From contig CM069597.1 of assembly GCA_035771175.1 (NCBI GenBank), positions 13,985,001 through 14,049,000 of the forward strand: a stretch of DNA of 64,000 nucleotides, in the 5' to 3' direction. Each line of letters starts with the position of its first letter. Position 1 is the first letter of the stretch. The notes under the pieces were generated by a model. It ran no database searches. It saw nothing but the letters and a program-made list of their open reading frames with translations, and was not told the origin of the DNA. Both the position numbers and the translations under genes were made by a program. This document shows, piece after piece, positions 1-11,640 of this stretch. This stretch comes from Paratinospora sagittata (taxonomy: Eukaryota; Streptophyta; Magnoliopsida; Ranunculales; Menispermaceae).

Positions 1-1099
1 ATTCTCATTATTTTGTTTGCTTTTTATCATCATTCACTTTTCTTTTATAGAATGCTACACCCCCAAACTTGCTTCTTTTTAACATATAGATGTAACATCA
101 TTTTCTTCTCTTTTTCATCCTTTCAATATTATCCATAAGCAAACTTCACATTTTTATTTTTCTTCTTTATCACCCTTTTTCATCTTTTTTTTTCCATTGT
201 TCTTCCTTCCCAATAATAACCCTCCAACATGATCAAAGTGTATAAGGTACATAGGTTGAAACAAGAAATTTAAACAGATAAAACTTAAAGTTCATAATGC
301 ATAAGTAACAAGGAAAAGACATTTAGCTCAAAATGGGTACTATGGATATAATCAAAAGAAAGGTAGGCTATTTGGCTCAAACATTTTCAAACATGGCCTA
401 AATCATCTTCCTCATGGTGTGTTTTCTAGGATTTCGCCTCAAGTAGTGATCAAACTTGTTCTAGAATCCCTAGAGATCTAAAATATGACTCTGCAGGCAA
501 AAACCCATTTCAAACAATCTTAATCTAATGATCAAAACCATGTACAATTGATTAAGTCTCTTTAACAAAACTCAGCAAAAATGGATCAAGCACACAGACA
601 TATAGGTAACTCTTTACATTCTCTTATAGTGTCATATCTCTAAAGTGTTCTCTTTTCATTGGCCCTCCATAAGTAAGTCTAAAGTTGTAAAAGAATGTGA
701 CTACCTAACCTAAACTATTGCATAATCAAGTAACATACCATGACCAAAATTTCAAAACTCTCCCCCCAAACATAAAGCAAGCATTGTCCTCAATGCAGAA
801 ATTATCAAAGAATTAGTAGGAAAAACAGAGGCATAGAGGAGAGAAAAGAGTTTAGAAAACCCCCTGAACCAAAATGGGTGAAGATGGCACATGATGCACG
901 CCATTCGTCTTTCCTAAATGCCCCCAAAAGACCCCCAAAATTGCTTTAGAACCTAAAAAGGACAAATGAAACAAATCTATCAAGGCATGAAATTCAAATC
1001 CTATACTACAATGACTAAATAAATAAATAAAGCATAAACCGATGGGTTGCCTCCCATCCAGCGCTTGGTTTAGTCCTCACCCTGACTTTTTCTTCTCGC
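1..1099 (-). other. Ath-1 3' internal non-coding region
   Basis: No credible ORF. The segment aligns by eye with 41290-42418 of Ath-2: both have the ggttgcctccca block next to the end of the coding region (about 1043 here, 42362 there), a block around gcctcaagtagtgatcaaac (437 here, 41738 there), and the cccccaaactt block. Conservation of a non-coding stretch between two diverged elements suggests a functional 3' region, such as a packaging or RNA stability signal, but that is inference. Confidence 0.6.
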
Positions 1100-1192
1100 T
1101 TAAATCAAGTATGTTTCCTTATTATTTCGAGCACCCTCCCGTCTTCCTCGTTGTTCAGACTTAATGACAGACTCATTGGACTTGTATACATC

Positions 1193-3730
1193 TGTGGCGA
1201 CCCCGCACCCTGGACCACCAACCCCGCATGGAATGGTGTGCGGAATGCCGGGGCGGGACGCCCGGCGTAGGCATCTCCAACCACTTCTCAACCTCCGTGA
1301 GGGGTTGAGACCCTACGAGCCTTATCCTAAACAACGACATAATATAAAAAGGTACTAAACAAAACTACCAACCGTATTAATCATCCAAGACAAGAGATAC
1401 TCCATAAAAATGAACCATAAATAAAACCGTCATAATCCCTACAGTCCATCAAAATTAACATACACATAAAGTCCAAAACTATGGGTACAAAAAAACCCTC
1501 ATATGCCCACATGGTCTATCTAACAAGTCTCAACTCACCCATACTACAATGTGGTAAGTGTTATAATTACATAGTCCAAAATATAATACATCATAATTTC
1601 AAACATAATTCAATCAAAATGCCTCTCAACTCACATCGAGGCCTTGGATTTTCTCACCGGCAAGGCCCTCAAGATATGACTACTCCTTTGCCCTTATTCG
1701 GGACAGAAGGACTTGAAAGAGGAAAATGAGGGTGAGCCAACGGTGCCCAGTGAATAGAATTCAAATATGCTATCAATACACATCAATAAATATCATGTAT
1801 GCAAGTCGATGTGTAGCATGATTAAAAGCTCATAACATATAGATATCTGCACGTCTATTTCACCGTACCGTTCTCATCCCTAAATATTTCCCTTTTAAAA
1901 CCCTCCTATGACAAGGTTAAGTCCCCCTATTAGCCAGATAGATGGGCCCAACCAAAGTCATAAGGTTTTCTCAAATCAATGCATCATTCAAAACATTAGA
2001 ACACATTCATGCTTTCAACATACAATATATATAAGTGATATGATGACATAAAAGATATAATCATAAATGAAGTCTACTCACAACCAAGCCTCGCGAGAGT
2101 ATCTAACCACACACGGACACCAAACCGAATCAATCTAATCAAGGTCCTGAAACATTCATCAATATCCAACCATACATCAATTTCTATGCTCAATCACATA
2201 GACATTACACATCAACCCTAAATCAGCCCACATATAGACAATAGGCCTAAATCCCATCTAATCCCACCATTCAACTCAAATCACATAACTTAGGCCTCTA
2301 ATACATAGTTCTCATTCATAAACCATTCTATTATTAAAAAATACTGATTTTCAATTCCTAAGGCATAAACATGCTCAAATTGGGCCATTTAATCACAAAA
2401 TCAACCGTACATATTGAAGTATGTTATGAACCAAACCTTGTCCAAAAATCAGCTCAATCCAAAGGTGGACCAAAAAGATAAGCCATTTTGATGAACAAGT
2501 CTCTAATCAGATAATTTCTCCTTTCCTGCTGCGAATACTCAAACTCAGATTACTATATCAAACAACATACTTAAGCCATAAACATCTCCACCGTTCATAA
2601 TCCAGAGAGATCAGTTGTAAACCACATCCATATATCATATCCATCCAACGGTAGATTTAGGAGATCTATTAGTTTGATCGAAACTGCACAAGAAATCCAG
2701 ACTTTTCGACCAGCTTTTTTTGAGAGATTATATCTCTTAGACAAAAACTCTAATCGAGATCTCCACCGATCGGAATGAATAACCATAAGCTACAAACTTG
2801 CTGAAAAATTTTGAGCTCAATCGGCCCATATATCCTCAAGATCCAGCTTTTTGATGAAAATGTTGTAGAGATTTTCCTCAAAGCAACTCCCTCTTTCTTT
2901 CTCTTCTTCTTTCCTTTCTCTTCTTTTTTTCCTCTCTCTACTCATGTCACCCTCTAAGACTTCCATGGGGAAGAGAAGTAGGGCATGGGGCACTTGTCCA
3001 CTCTCATGCACCAACCTTGACATGTGTTGGAGAGGAGAAATGGGGCATGGGACACTTGTCCATTTTCATGCACCAACTTGACATGTATTGGAGAAGAGAA
3101 ATGGGGCATGGAACACTTGTCCATTATCATGCACCAACTTGACATGTGTTGGTGAAGAGAAATGGGGCATGGGACACTTGTCCATTTTCATGCACCAACT
3201 TGACATGTATTGGAGAAGAGAAATGGGGCATGGGACACTTGTCCATTCCCATGCACCAACTTGATATGTGTTGGTCTCATGCACCGACTTGACATGTGTT
3301 GGAGAAAAGAAATGGGGCATGGGACACTTGTCCATTCTCATGCACCAACTTGACATGTGTTGGTCTCATACTACCCATACCAACCACATGTACTTTAACC
3401 AATCTCATGTTCCCATGTATTTTAAATGTCCAATCCATTTAATACACCAAATTTTCATTTTCATTTATCCTTTTATTCAATCAATCCTAACACATATCAA
3501 TTCATGGTTTAATGGGCCCATGCATAAATAATAACATATGCATTATACTTTAATTTAACATGACCCATATACAATTTATGATGCACATATTTATATACAT
3601 TATCAAGCATCAAATATACAAACATTAAACAACCATCAAACAAACACCAAACATATCAAGGCAACACATAGAGTTTGGGCAAAATGCAATTGGGTTATGG
3701 GCTAGGTGAAATAATTTTCGGGGCGTCACA
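1193..3730 (-). mobile_element. Solo LTR of the Tek-3 family
   Basis: 2538 bp, starting TGTGGCGACCCC and ending GGGGCGTCACA, flanked by perfect 5-bp TSDs ACATC (1188-1192 and 3731-3735). It is homologous along most of its length to the two long LTRs of Tek-3 (18989-21954 and 26922-29853) and has no internal region beside it, so it is a product of LTR-LTR recombination. By the Tek-3 orientation it reads on the minus strand. Compared with Tek-3 it has an expanded 61-bp tandem array and lacks one copy of a roughly 180-bp duplication. Removing it restores the Ath-1 gag-like reading frame. Confidence 0.93.
2970..3363. repeat. 61-bp tandem repeat, six copies, inside the solo LTR
   Basis: Six units, each built around ggggcatgggacacttgtcc, a short spacer and catgcaccaactt. 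Unit 5 carries an extra partial copy (about 28 bp). Both Tek-3 LTRs have only one such unit (21538 and 29437). The array explains several repetitive antisense ORFs here, which are not genes. Confidence 0.92.
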
Positions 3731-4975
3731 ACATCTCCCACAAAAATTTATAAGATTGATCCTCCGGTGGAAACGTGAAGTCCGATGAATCATCACTCCC
3801 TACATATGGAAATATGTCATCGAAATATTCAGTTGGTTCTTTCCAAATGTTTAGGCATTGACCACCAAGCACCTCTAAATGGCTTTGAATCTTTTTATCA
3901 ACCCCCTCAACTTTTTCTTAAAGTAGATGGGCAAACGGATCTTCAAAAGTGAATGAATATTCCTTGACATCCAAACACTCCTCCACACTAGTAGGCGCCA
4001 ATTCATCATATGGCATCATAAGCTCACTTGATTGCGCATCCATGGGCACCTCTTGATCATCACACTCAAGTACATCTTGTTGAATATTCATTTCTTCTTT
4101 CTTCAAGGCTTCATAACGTTGTATCTTTTCTAGAAGAGTCACCTGTCTTGGTGGTGGTGGTGGTGGTGTCATGTCTTGATATACTGAATCAACCCCCTTT
4201 ACATGTTCTTCATTGCTCAGGAAGGAGTCTCCTTGATGTTGAGCATTAAGAGATGAAATGATTTGCCCAATATAACCCTCTATATTTTTCATTGAAGCTT
4301 CCATTCTGTCCATTTGATACTCATCCCTCTTAATGCTTTCCTCCATTTTTTCCATAGAATCATTGAGTAGATCTTCCAAGGACGGCTTCTTCTCTACTTG
4401 ATTGTAGGCATCCACTTGAGGTTGCAGCTCATTCCATTGATTATTTAACTTTGGCTCAATCGTTGTCTACCTCGCTTCCAATAGATAATTTGTAAGTATA
4501 TCTTCTAAGGATGGCTTCTTTTCCACTTGATTATGGATGCCCGGTAGAGGTTGCAAGATATTCCATTGATTGTCATAGGAGTAGTTCTCATGGTTAGAAA
4601 TACCCGAATGGTATTGATAGGGTAAAGGATCACCCATCAAATTATATGTCTAATTGTTACCGTAATGAACTTGCTTCATACATGAATTCATTCCTGAATA
4701 GCCCATGCTTGCAATTCCCTTTCTCTCTACGGTAGATTGAGATCTTGCCTCAATAAGCTCGGAAACTTGTTGCTGGAGGTTAGATATTGATGCCGACCAC
4801 TCTTGAATAGGATCAATTGACCCAAAACTATATTGAAAAGTTGATTGATTAAAATTGTACGCCATTGCTCTACAAAAGAAATAACAAAGAGAAAAATCAG
4901 AAAAACTTTAGAAAAATAAGTCTAAATTAAAATTCAAACCCATTACTACTGATATTGATAGAAAGTAAACAAATT

Positions 4976-4992
4976 CCCCGGCAACGGCGCCA
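4976..4992 (-). promoter_or_regulatory. Ath-1 primer-binding site (tRNA-Asp type)
   Basis: The plus strand reads ccccggcaacggcgcca, which matches the 3' end of plant tRNA-Asp as I recall it, so the minus strand carries the complementary PBS. Athila elements are known to use tRNA-Asp. It fixes the element's orientation and lies 5 bp from the LTR edge. Confidence 0.85.
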
Positions 4993-4997
4993 AAAAC

Positions 4998-6502
4998 TTA
5001 TTCGTGATTTTATCGCAAGTGCACGACAGTCAAGTTATAATAAACCGATTGTGAGTTGGGTTATCGTGTCCATAGGGAATTACTACCTTATCAAGTACCG
5101 TTTCACAAGTTAACTTTATCTAGATAATCAAATGGAGATATTAAATGAATTAAAGTGCTGGCAATTAAATGGAACTAAAGAAATTTAAAGTAAGAAAAAT
5201 TCAATTATGGAATAGATCTAGAGTATTGACTTCACTTAGTTGCAAATCAGAATTAATCGGAATCATTCATTATTAAATTCATTTTCCAGATTTATAGGTC
5301 AAATCCAATGGTCATCAGTCCCCTCTCTCGGGTGCCGGGTTGAAATCTATAATTGAAATTGGGTCTCGATCTCTTGATAAAGATCCATTTCTCAATTATG
5401 CTCTAAACTCTAGGGATTTTTAAATGATCTCATAAAATCCTATAAATCTCTCGATCCTATAGAAATTTCATGTCACAATTATCATTTTCCAACGTAAAGA
5501 ACCCTCTCTCGAGTGCCTCCCTTTAGATCTAGGTTCATTCAATTCATGATCAGTAAATCAAAAGCATGAAATACAGAAAATCATGAATAAACCATAGAAA
5601 ATTGCATTAACAATGAAATAAATCCACAATCAATCCATCAAAAACAACTAAGATCCATCTATTATCTAGAATTCAAATTTAGTTCATAGCTTGGAGAAGA
5701 AAATACAAAATGAGATAGAAAATGTCAAAATCCTCTATAAAATGTGCTAGAAATACTGTAGATCTTCGATCCGCCTCGCTTCCAAAACCAACCTCTATTT
5801 CTACAACAACCTGGCTATCTTTCTTCCTTCTTTAATGGATCCCCCATGAAAAACCCTAAAAATTGATATATGATATGCCCTACTTCGTATAAAATTTGAA
5901 TTGCCAAAATTGCCTAAACACAAAAAGTCGAAAAATATAGAAATTTGCAGTAGCGTTGCAGCGCTCCGAAATTGATTTTTAACACTGAAAATCAGTGTTT
6001 TGGGCGCTGCAGTGCCTGGAAGGCATCTTTCCATTTTTTCCTTCTTGTTTATTCTTCATTCTTGTGCACTTCCTTGTATACCTTTTGCACATGTTCTTGG
6101 CTACTTGTCTTCATCGTTTTAACCTCGTTTCACCACACTTTGAAGCTCTTATTCACCTACAAAACATCACACAAAATCAAGTAAATCGATCATACTAATC
6201 ACAGGCTAAAACTCGAAATGCAACTATGTACTAAAAATGCAACATGAAACGTGATAATATGAAAATGGCACTAATAATTTTAGAAAAAATTTCTAAAAAT
6301 CATATTTATTTTCCTAAACTAACCTAATGTAATTTATTCCTGAAAACAACTAAAATTAACCTCTAAAACACACAAAAACACTAAAATGACACTAAGACAC
6401 AAAATATGTAACATATGCCAAGAACACCTAGAATTTGGGAAAATGCTTCTAAAAAACTAATAAAAATCCTACAAATTACTACGTACAAAACTCAACTTAT
6501 CA
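4998..6502 (-). mobile_element. Ath-1 5' LTR
   Basis: About 1505 bp. On the minus strand it starts TGATAAGTTGAG and ends CACGAATAA, next to the PBS. It is related to the Ath-2 LTRs (45208-46748) and Ath-3 (51711-53106), with the same shared start and a block near the U5 end (tatcgcaagtg on the plus strand). A GC-rich palindromic cluster with cagcgct and gggcgctgcagtgcc lies at 5948-6018. The 4998 edge is set by comparison with Ath-2 and Ath-3, whose ends are fixed by TSDs; it could be off by one or two bases. Confidence 0.8.
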
Positions 6503-7239
6503 CTCATATGATTCCGTTTGACATTAAGTGCTAGGTTCTTCTTCCTTTTCTCTTCCACTACGGGTAGGGATTGTTTTTGTTTAAGTTTCATTTCATGAAC
6601 CATTAGTGAACCACAAAGTTCATCAAAGGTGTATTCAGCCAAATTTTTGGCTTCCTCTATGGCTGTGGCTTTGGGTTCTCATATCTTAGGTAACCCTCTC
6701 AGAAATTTTCTAACGGTTTCCTCTCGGTCATAGGTCTTTCCTAATGTTTTCATCTCATTTATGTTCTTGGTATACCTTGCTATTGCTTTCGCAACAATCT
6801 CTGTTTCCAGCATCCTATAAGTCTCATATTTCTCCACAAGCATTTGGTGTTTTGCCTTCTTGACTTGTAGAGTTCCATCATGGCCTACCTCAAGTCTATG
6901 CCATATCTCCTTTGTTGTTACACATGCACTTACTCTATCAAATTCTTCTGGAGAAAGAGTACAAAATTAGTTGTTTACAACTTGGTCATTTAGGAGGGCT
7001 TTCTTCTTTTCTTTCACACTCCACTCATCTATATCTTTAGGGACTTCTTTACCATCTACTATTTTTGTAGGAGTTGGACATCCATTTATCACAACATCCC
7101 ACATTTCAAGGTCTTAGGCTCTAAGGAAAAATCTCATCCTAGTTTTCCAGTAAAGATAGTTATCACCCTTAAAGAGTGGTGGTCTATGAGAGGATTGTCC
7201 TTCACCGAAGTAGTTGTCCTTCGAGCTGTGATCTGCCAT
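6503..7239 (-). pseudogene. gag: Cop-1 copia gag, truncated by Ath-1
   Basis: Starts MADHSSKDNYFGEG at 7239 and continues through the copia gag signature WKTRMRFFLR, DVVINGCPTP, SPEEFDRVSA and TTKEIWHRLEVGHDG to the Ath-1 border. This is the gag region of Ty1/copia polyproteins (UBN2-type), which forms the virus-like particle. At least three in-frame stops are present (in the context following FFLRA, VVNN and GLPKI), so it is dead. The PBS and LTR lie directly upstream. The rest of the polyprotein should continue left of Ath-1, outside the window. Confidence 0.88.
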
Positions 7240-7275
7240 AACTTATCAAAGATTGTTAGATACTTTGATGGATTT

Positions 7276-7291
7276 ACCTGCTCTGATGCCA
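7276..7291 (-). promoter_or_regulatory. Cop-1 primer-binding site (tRNA-iMet)
   Basis: The minus strand reads TGGCATCAGAGCAGGT, one base away from the usual copia PBS that begins TGGTATCAGAGC. It starts 3 bp after the LTR end (CCAACA) and precedes the gag start. Confidence 0.85.
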
Positions 7292-7293
7292 TT

Positions 7294-9518
7294 TGTTGGC
7301 CCAAATTAAATGTCCAAGAGGGGGGTGAATTGGATGAATTGCAAGTTTTCGACCTTTCAAAAATAAGTTAAAATGAAAGCAAGTAAAATGAAATGGCAGA
7401 AACTAAAGCACACAAGATTTAATGTGGTTCGGTACCAACGACCTACGTCCACGACTTGATCTCCCTGATCAAGATTTTCCCAAACCTCCCACTAATGGAT
7501 CCTTCTTCGAGGGTGAGGATCAAATCGATTACGACACTTACTTCACAAGTGTAAGTCAACCTTTACAAGAGCCTAATCACTTAGCTTTTTCTCGCTTGTT
7601 ACCTCAGTCACTTACAATACTTGCTGAAAAACAAATACAACTTTTGAAGATGTTCTCTTACCAAGAACACTTCATATACTTACAAGTTAACTCAATGGAT
7701 AGCCTCTGGAAATCTCAACACATAACGATAAAATGAAGAACTTGCGAAACAGTGAGGTTATCTTCAAAACAGTTTGCAACTTTGATTCAATTCGAAACTT
7801 GTTTGTGCAATGCAAGAATCACAATATTCTTCTTTTGAAAACACTCTTTGGAAAGCTTAGACTAACTTGCAAAATCATGTGTTGTCTTCTTTGAAAATCA
7901 GTTTTATAAAATGAGTAGTTGCAGGTTTTGCAACAACAGAGTATGAAGATATTTGAATTCAAAACTTTGTTTAATCAACATATGTTTGAGCGTGCGAGAC
8001 AATGAGAATATCTCAAGTGTTAGTGGAGAATATTTCAGTTAACATGGCCTGACAAAACTGTGCAAGGAATAAAAAAATCGAGCATGTGAAAGTCTCCATG
8101 TTTTTTTCGTCAGAAATGTCAGTTTTTGTCTCAAACTCCTATAGCGTGCTATCAAGCCCTATAGCGCACTATCAGGTTGTGTATCATGCCCTCTATTGAC
8201 TTATAGCGGGCTATAGCAGATCGATATACGGACAACCCGAGAGCTCTGGAATTTTTAGGACAGCGATAGCGCGCTATCAAGTCCTATAGCGCGCTATTGC
8301 CTAAAACTCCAAAAAACTAAAATTTTAGCAATATCTCTATAGCGGGCTATAGGGTCCTATATTAGCCAATTTTCCAAAAAAATGAAAGTTTGAATTTTCA
8401 AGTCTATAGCGTGCTATCAACGCCGATATCGCGCGATTGCCTTCTAGAAAGTTATGGCAAATTGTTGGATAGTGGGCTATAGGGTCCTGTACCGCGCTAT
8501 TGGTTCCTAATTTTAAAAAAAAATCAATATTTTGACATTCAAGAACCATTCCATTGAATCAAAACATTTTGATATAGGATTAAACACTTTTAAATCATTC
8601 AAAACTCATTGAAATTGTGATTAAAACCTTTTGAAAAACATTTTATCAAAATCAAATACAAAATCAAAGTGATTTTGAAAACTTTGCAATTTATGAAGTT
8701 TAAGTGCTGAGATTGATCTAGAGGTTACCCTACATACCTAAGATCAAACTAATGCATTACATATGAAATTTTTTGTCGTTCTTCAAGCTTGATCTTGGTA
8801 GTCTCTTTAACAGCTACTATTTGATGTGTTCTTGATGAATTAGCTGTAACACTTAGAGAAATATAAGTGATATCATGTGGTTTGTAATCATCAAATTACC
8901 ACATAGTGTATATGCATGTATATGATAATCTATATGCATGATTTTCAAAAGGATGCAAGACATATTGTGGTTGGAACGCGTAATGGTTACTCTACATCAC
9001 TAAGATTTTAAAAAAGAATTACAACCATGAAGCTCTTGAATCTTTTTGCAATGTTGTTCCATCTACATGCTTTGACGATATAGTTGAATCCATCTGATAT
9101 AGCTAGTTAGCATTGAAACAACTACGTCAAAGAGATTAGTGATCACAAGTGTGTTGTTTGTAATCATCAAAGCAAAACAGGGTGAGAGTCATTACACTAA
9201 CAAGTTTGATTAACTTGAGAATATTTTTGATCATGCAAAAACTTATGATTTTAAAGTATGATGCATGCATGCAAATGATTGGCTTATCATCCTAAGAAGC
9301 ATTCTACAGCCCTAGAGAATCTAAGCAACTATATTACATTAATGTGATCTTGATCGTTTGATTGCTTCGATTCTTTAAGCTTTTACTTTGACTTTTCTGT
9401 TGACTTTTTATGATTTGATCTATATAAGCTATATCAACTCAGTCAAAGGGATTAGTATCATAGGGTATGTTGTTTGTAATCATCAAAATATCAAAGGGTG
9501 AGGGTCATTACACCAACA
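7294..9518 (-). mobile_element. Cop-1 LTR shared by two internal regions
   Basis: About 2225 bp. On the minus strand it starts TGTTGGTGTAATGACCC and ends GGGCCAACA. It has a PPT immediately upstream (9519-9534) and a PBS immediately downstream (7276-7291). It therefore acts as the 3' LTR of the pol and accessory-ORF segment on the right and as the 5' LTR of the gag on the left. This fits a tandem or recombinant arrangement. A related start sequence with the block tttgatgattacaa recurs in Cop-2, Cop-3 and Cop-4. The length suits SIRE/Maximus-type copia elements. Confidence 0.85.
7902..8500 (-). promoter_or_regulatory. Palindrome cluster (ATAGCGCGCTAT type) and TATA box in the Cop-1 LTR
   Basis: Between 8139 and 8500 there are about ten variants of the palindrome ctatagcgcgctat (for example 8279-8300, 8401-8420, 8475-8502), separated by 20-40 bp. 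The minus-strand TATAAAA-like box (attttataaaac, near 7902-7909) lies downstream. The arrangement resembles clusters in the other LTRs of the window. A role as promoter or factor-binding array is inferred. Confidence 0.5.
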
Positions 9519-9534
9519 ATCTCCCTTTTTTTTT
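9519..9534 (-). promoter_or_regulatory. Cop-1 polypurine tract
   Basis: The minus strand reads an A-rich run followed by GGGAGAT immediately before the LTR start TGTTGG. This is the expected priming site for plus-strand synthesis and shows that the LTR is a 3' LTR for the region to its right. Confidence 0.8.
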
Positions 9535-9828
9535 ATGATTTCAAACAAATTCACTTTAGGCTTGATTGAAGCAAGATAGCATGATGTTTATGTGAATGCA
9601 TTAAGCAAAAATAAGTATGATGATCATCAAAGAGTTTAGACATATACCATAATTCCAAAAACATCATGTCATATCAAAGCATATAAAGTCATACAACCAT
9701 TAATAATCAAAATAAAAAGCATGATAGTAAAGTATTTTAGGTGAATCATGAAGCATTAATGGGCTTAAGCTCCCCCTAACTATATGGCCTAAATATTCTC
9801 CCTTTTTTTAAATGTCAAAAAGTAGGAC
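9535..9828 (-). other. Cop-1 3' untranslated stretch
   Basis: AT-rich DNA between the accessory ORF remnant and the PPT. I see no ORF or structured signal in it. Confidence 0.5.
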
Positions 9829-11640
9829 CTAAGAATCCGCCAAATGAGGGAATGACTCTAAGTCAAGAAAAAAGGCGTTTGACGGAGACATCAAACCATG
9901 CGGAAAATGGAGTGGTGAAGTCGATGCAGAAGGAGGAAGACTTTCTGTATTGCCTGATATTGCAATTATCGCCACCGAGGAGCTGTGAGACTGGGGCAAT
10001 GTAGTGGAGCTATTAGAATGAAGATGGTGTGAGCTTCCAAATTGAGGTGAAAGAGGTATGTGATGACGGTACCCAAAAAGAACGAGTGCTAGAGCAAGGG
10101 GTCGTCGCAAGGTAGTGAGGATGGTGGAGCACGCGAGACGGTTACGGTTGGATCAATGTAAACCGAGGAATCGTCCTGAACTGGAGAAGCTAAAGGTCTG
10201 AATGTCAGAGAAGAAGGTTGGATCGTATCACCCGAGCCGATGATCTTGGATCACATCACTTTTTGATTTCGATGATCACATCCTCAACTTGTTTCAATTT
10301 TGTCTCTTGAACATTGACCTTTTCAATGATTGCATTTAGCTTCGTATCAATGGAGGAGAAAGGCAGTGCATGTTCTTTTTTCATCTCATTGAGGAAACGA
10401 AGAATGGAGAGGGTGAAGCTTGATGAAGAAATGTTAGTCGTACCAAGAATAGGGTGAGGGTCATCACTAGTAGTAGCAGTAGAAGGAAGATGCTCAGGTG
10501 GTGGACCGACAGGGGCGACGCCTCCTACTCCTTTTGTATCTTCTTCAAATGGATCACTCAAATTTGATTTGACATAGTGAGTGCCTTCATTGGCACATCG
10601 AGCAGTGGAGTGAATCCATTGGCAAATACAAGAGACCCATTTGTGTCCCATTTGATGAACGGTGGATTTCGAAACAATATTTTTCATTGTAGGCTCATCG
10701 ACGGGTCAAATTTTTCTCAATTTTGCACTGACGGAGGGGAGTATATAAGAAATGAGTCCACCATATGGAAGTGCAACTGTAAAGTTTGGCACTTTAAGAA
10801 TTTGATACATAATGACGTGAGAGATACAAATCTTGGTGCGTGTATGGAGGCACCACATCTAGAAAACATCCATGATTTTTGACTGGTGATCAGGTGCTTA
10901 GTCGAGAAAAGAGTACCCTAGTCACAATATAGTGATAGACCTTTAGTTGAAGATTGATGACTCCATTGTTGAGATTGTGTGGGAATTCAGAGTATCATTT
11001 TTTGGTGAGGAGCTCAAGCGCCTCGCTCCTGTCAAAGCCTGAAAGTTTGGATTTCTACTGAAATATTTAGGTATAGGAGCATCCGTAAGAAAGCCAAAGA
11101 TATTATCAAGAATTTGGAGAGAAATTTCTACTTTGAATCCTAAGACATGAGAGACATAATGAAGATCCGTGTCATCCTTTGTAGTAGGTTTCAAGTTGGA
11201 GTAGAAAACTTTGACTAGGTCTGGAAAAACTGGTGCCTTAAGCATTGCAAATTTACTCCATCTTATCGCATCAAATGCATGAATAATGGGCATGCCAATG
11301 CAGTCAAAATTTGCAAAATCAATGGAGGCAAAGGAGATACAACTCTTTCAATGAGAAGAATGTCTATAGGCTCGAGTTTCCTAGGTTTGTTTCGAGGTGG
11401 AGGTGATGAACCTGTTTGAGGTTGAGGTTGAGGTAAAAGATTCAGTGGAGGAGGTGTGGGAGCTTGAGGCGGTGTAAACACTCAAGGGGGTACACGTGAA
11501 GAAGATGCTCGGCATGTGCGAGCACGTCTAGGTGGATTAGGTTGCCTTGGTTGTGAGGTGGAATATGAGAGTGGGTTTGGTGAGGGTTCTCTTTCTTCGA
11601 TTCAATGTTTGTTGGAGTGAGTGGGTACTTGGTGTGCAAA
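9829..11640 (-). pseudogene. Cop-1 accessory ORF between pol and 3' LTR
   Basis: A broken ORF on the minus strand in several frames. The N-terminal part (11640-11300) is rich in Pro, Ser and Arg (for example TPPQAPTPPPLN). The middle (11293-10700) has the pattern RWSKFAMLK..FPDLVKVFYSNLK..YVSHVLGFKVEISLQILDNIFGF, then HVIMYQILKVPN and LPYGGLISYIL near 10770. That order matches the remembered plant retroelement domain called putative plant transposon protein. The C-terminal part (10687-10256) ends in a coiled-coil-like stretch, IDTKLNAIIEKVNVQETKLK. A Ser/Pro/His-rich ORF at 10110-9829 may be its tail in another frame. SIRE-type copia elements often carry an env-like or unknown ORF here; I see no membrane segment or signal peptide. 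Tek-1 and Tek-2 carry a similar domain upstream of gag. Function unknown. Confidence 0.6.

Larger units (their letters stand above)
1100..4865 (-). pseudogene. gag: Ath-1 gag-like ORF, broken and interrupted
   Basis: Begins MAYNFNQSTFQ at 4865 and stays largely in one frame to 3737, then resumes left of the solo LTR at 1192 and reaches a stop near 1100. In-frame stops fall at about 4650, 4471 and 3918. It contains a duplicated block NQVEKKPSLEDLL-like (once near 4520, once near 4390), followed by a coiled-coil-like stretch of repeated MEASMKNIE type, which resembles the C-terminal part of Athila/Tat gag proteins. A run of six prolines lies near 4160. No CCHC knuckle and no protease are visible. 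It may once have been a reduced structural protein packaged in trans; now it is a relic. Recognition rests on motif style, not on a search. Confidence 0.6.
1..6502 (-). mobile_element. Ath-1: non-autonomous Athila-like LTR retrotransposon, partial (5' LTR and internal region)
   Basis: Minus-strand element. Its 5' LTR is at 4998-6502, a PBS complementary to tRNA-Asp at 4976-4992, a broken gag-like ORF from 4865 leftwards, and a non-coding 3' internal region to the window edge. No protease, RT, RNase H or integrase is visible, so it looks non-autonomous. The internal layout parallels Ath-2 (40720-46748), including a shared sequence ggttgcctccca just after the coding part and a shared cccccaaactt block (about 61-72 here, 41312 there). 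The 3' LTR should lie a few hundred bases left of the window. It is inserted into the Cop-1 gag at 6502/6503 and is itself interrupted by a solo LTR at 1193-3730. Confidence 0.75.

Noticed and set aside
2817..3356. Overlapping repetitive minus-strand ORFs (MSSWCMRMDKCPMPHF-like)
   Set aside because: They are translations of the 61-bp tandem array in the solo LTR; the unit is not a multiple of three overall and no domain is present.
2970..3363. CRISPR-like regular repeats
   Set aside because: The repeats are contiguous 61-bp tandem units without unique spacers, in a plant retroelement LTR.
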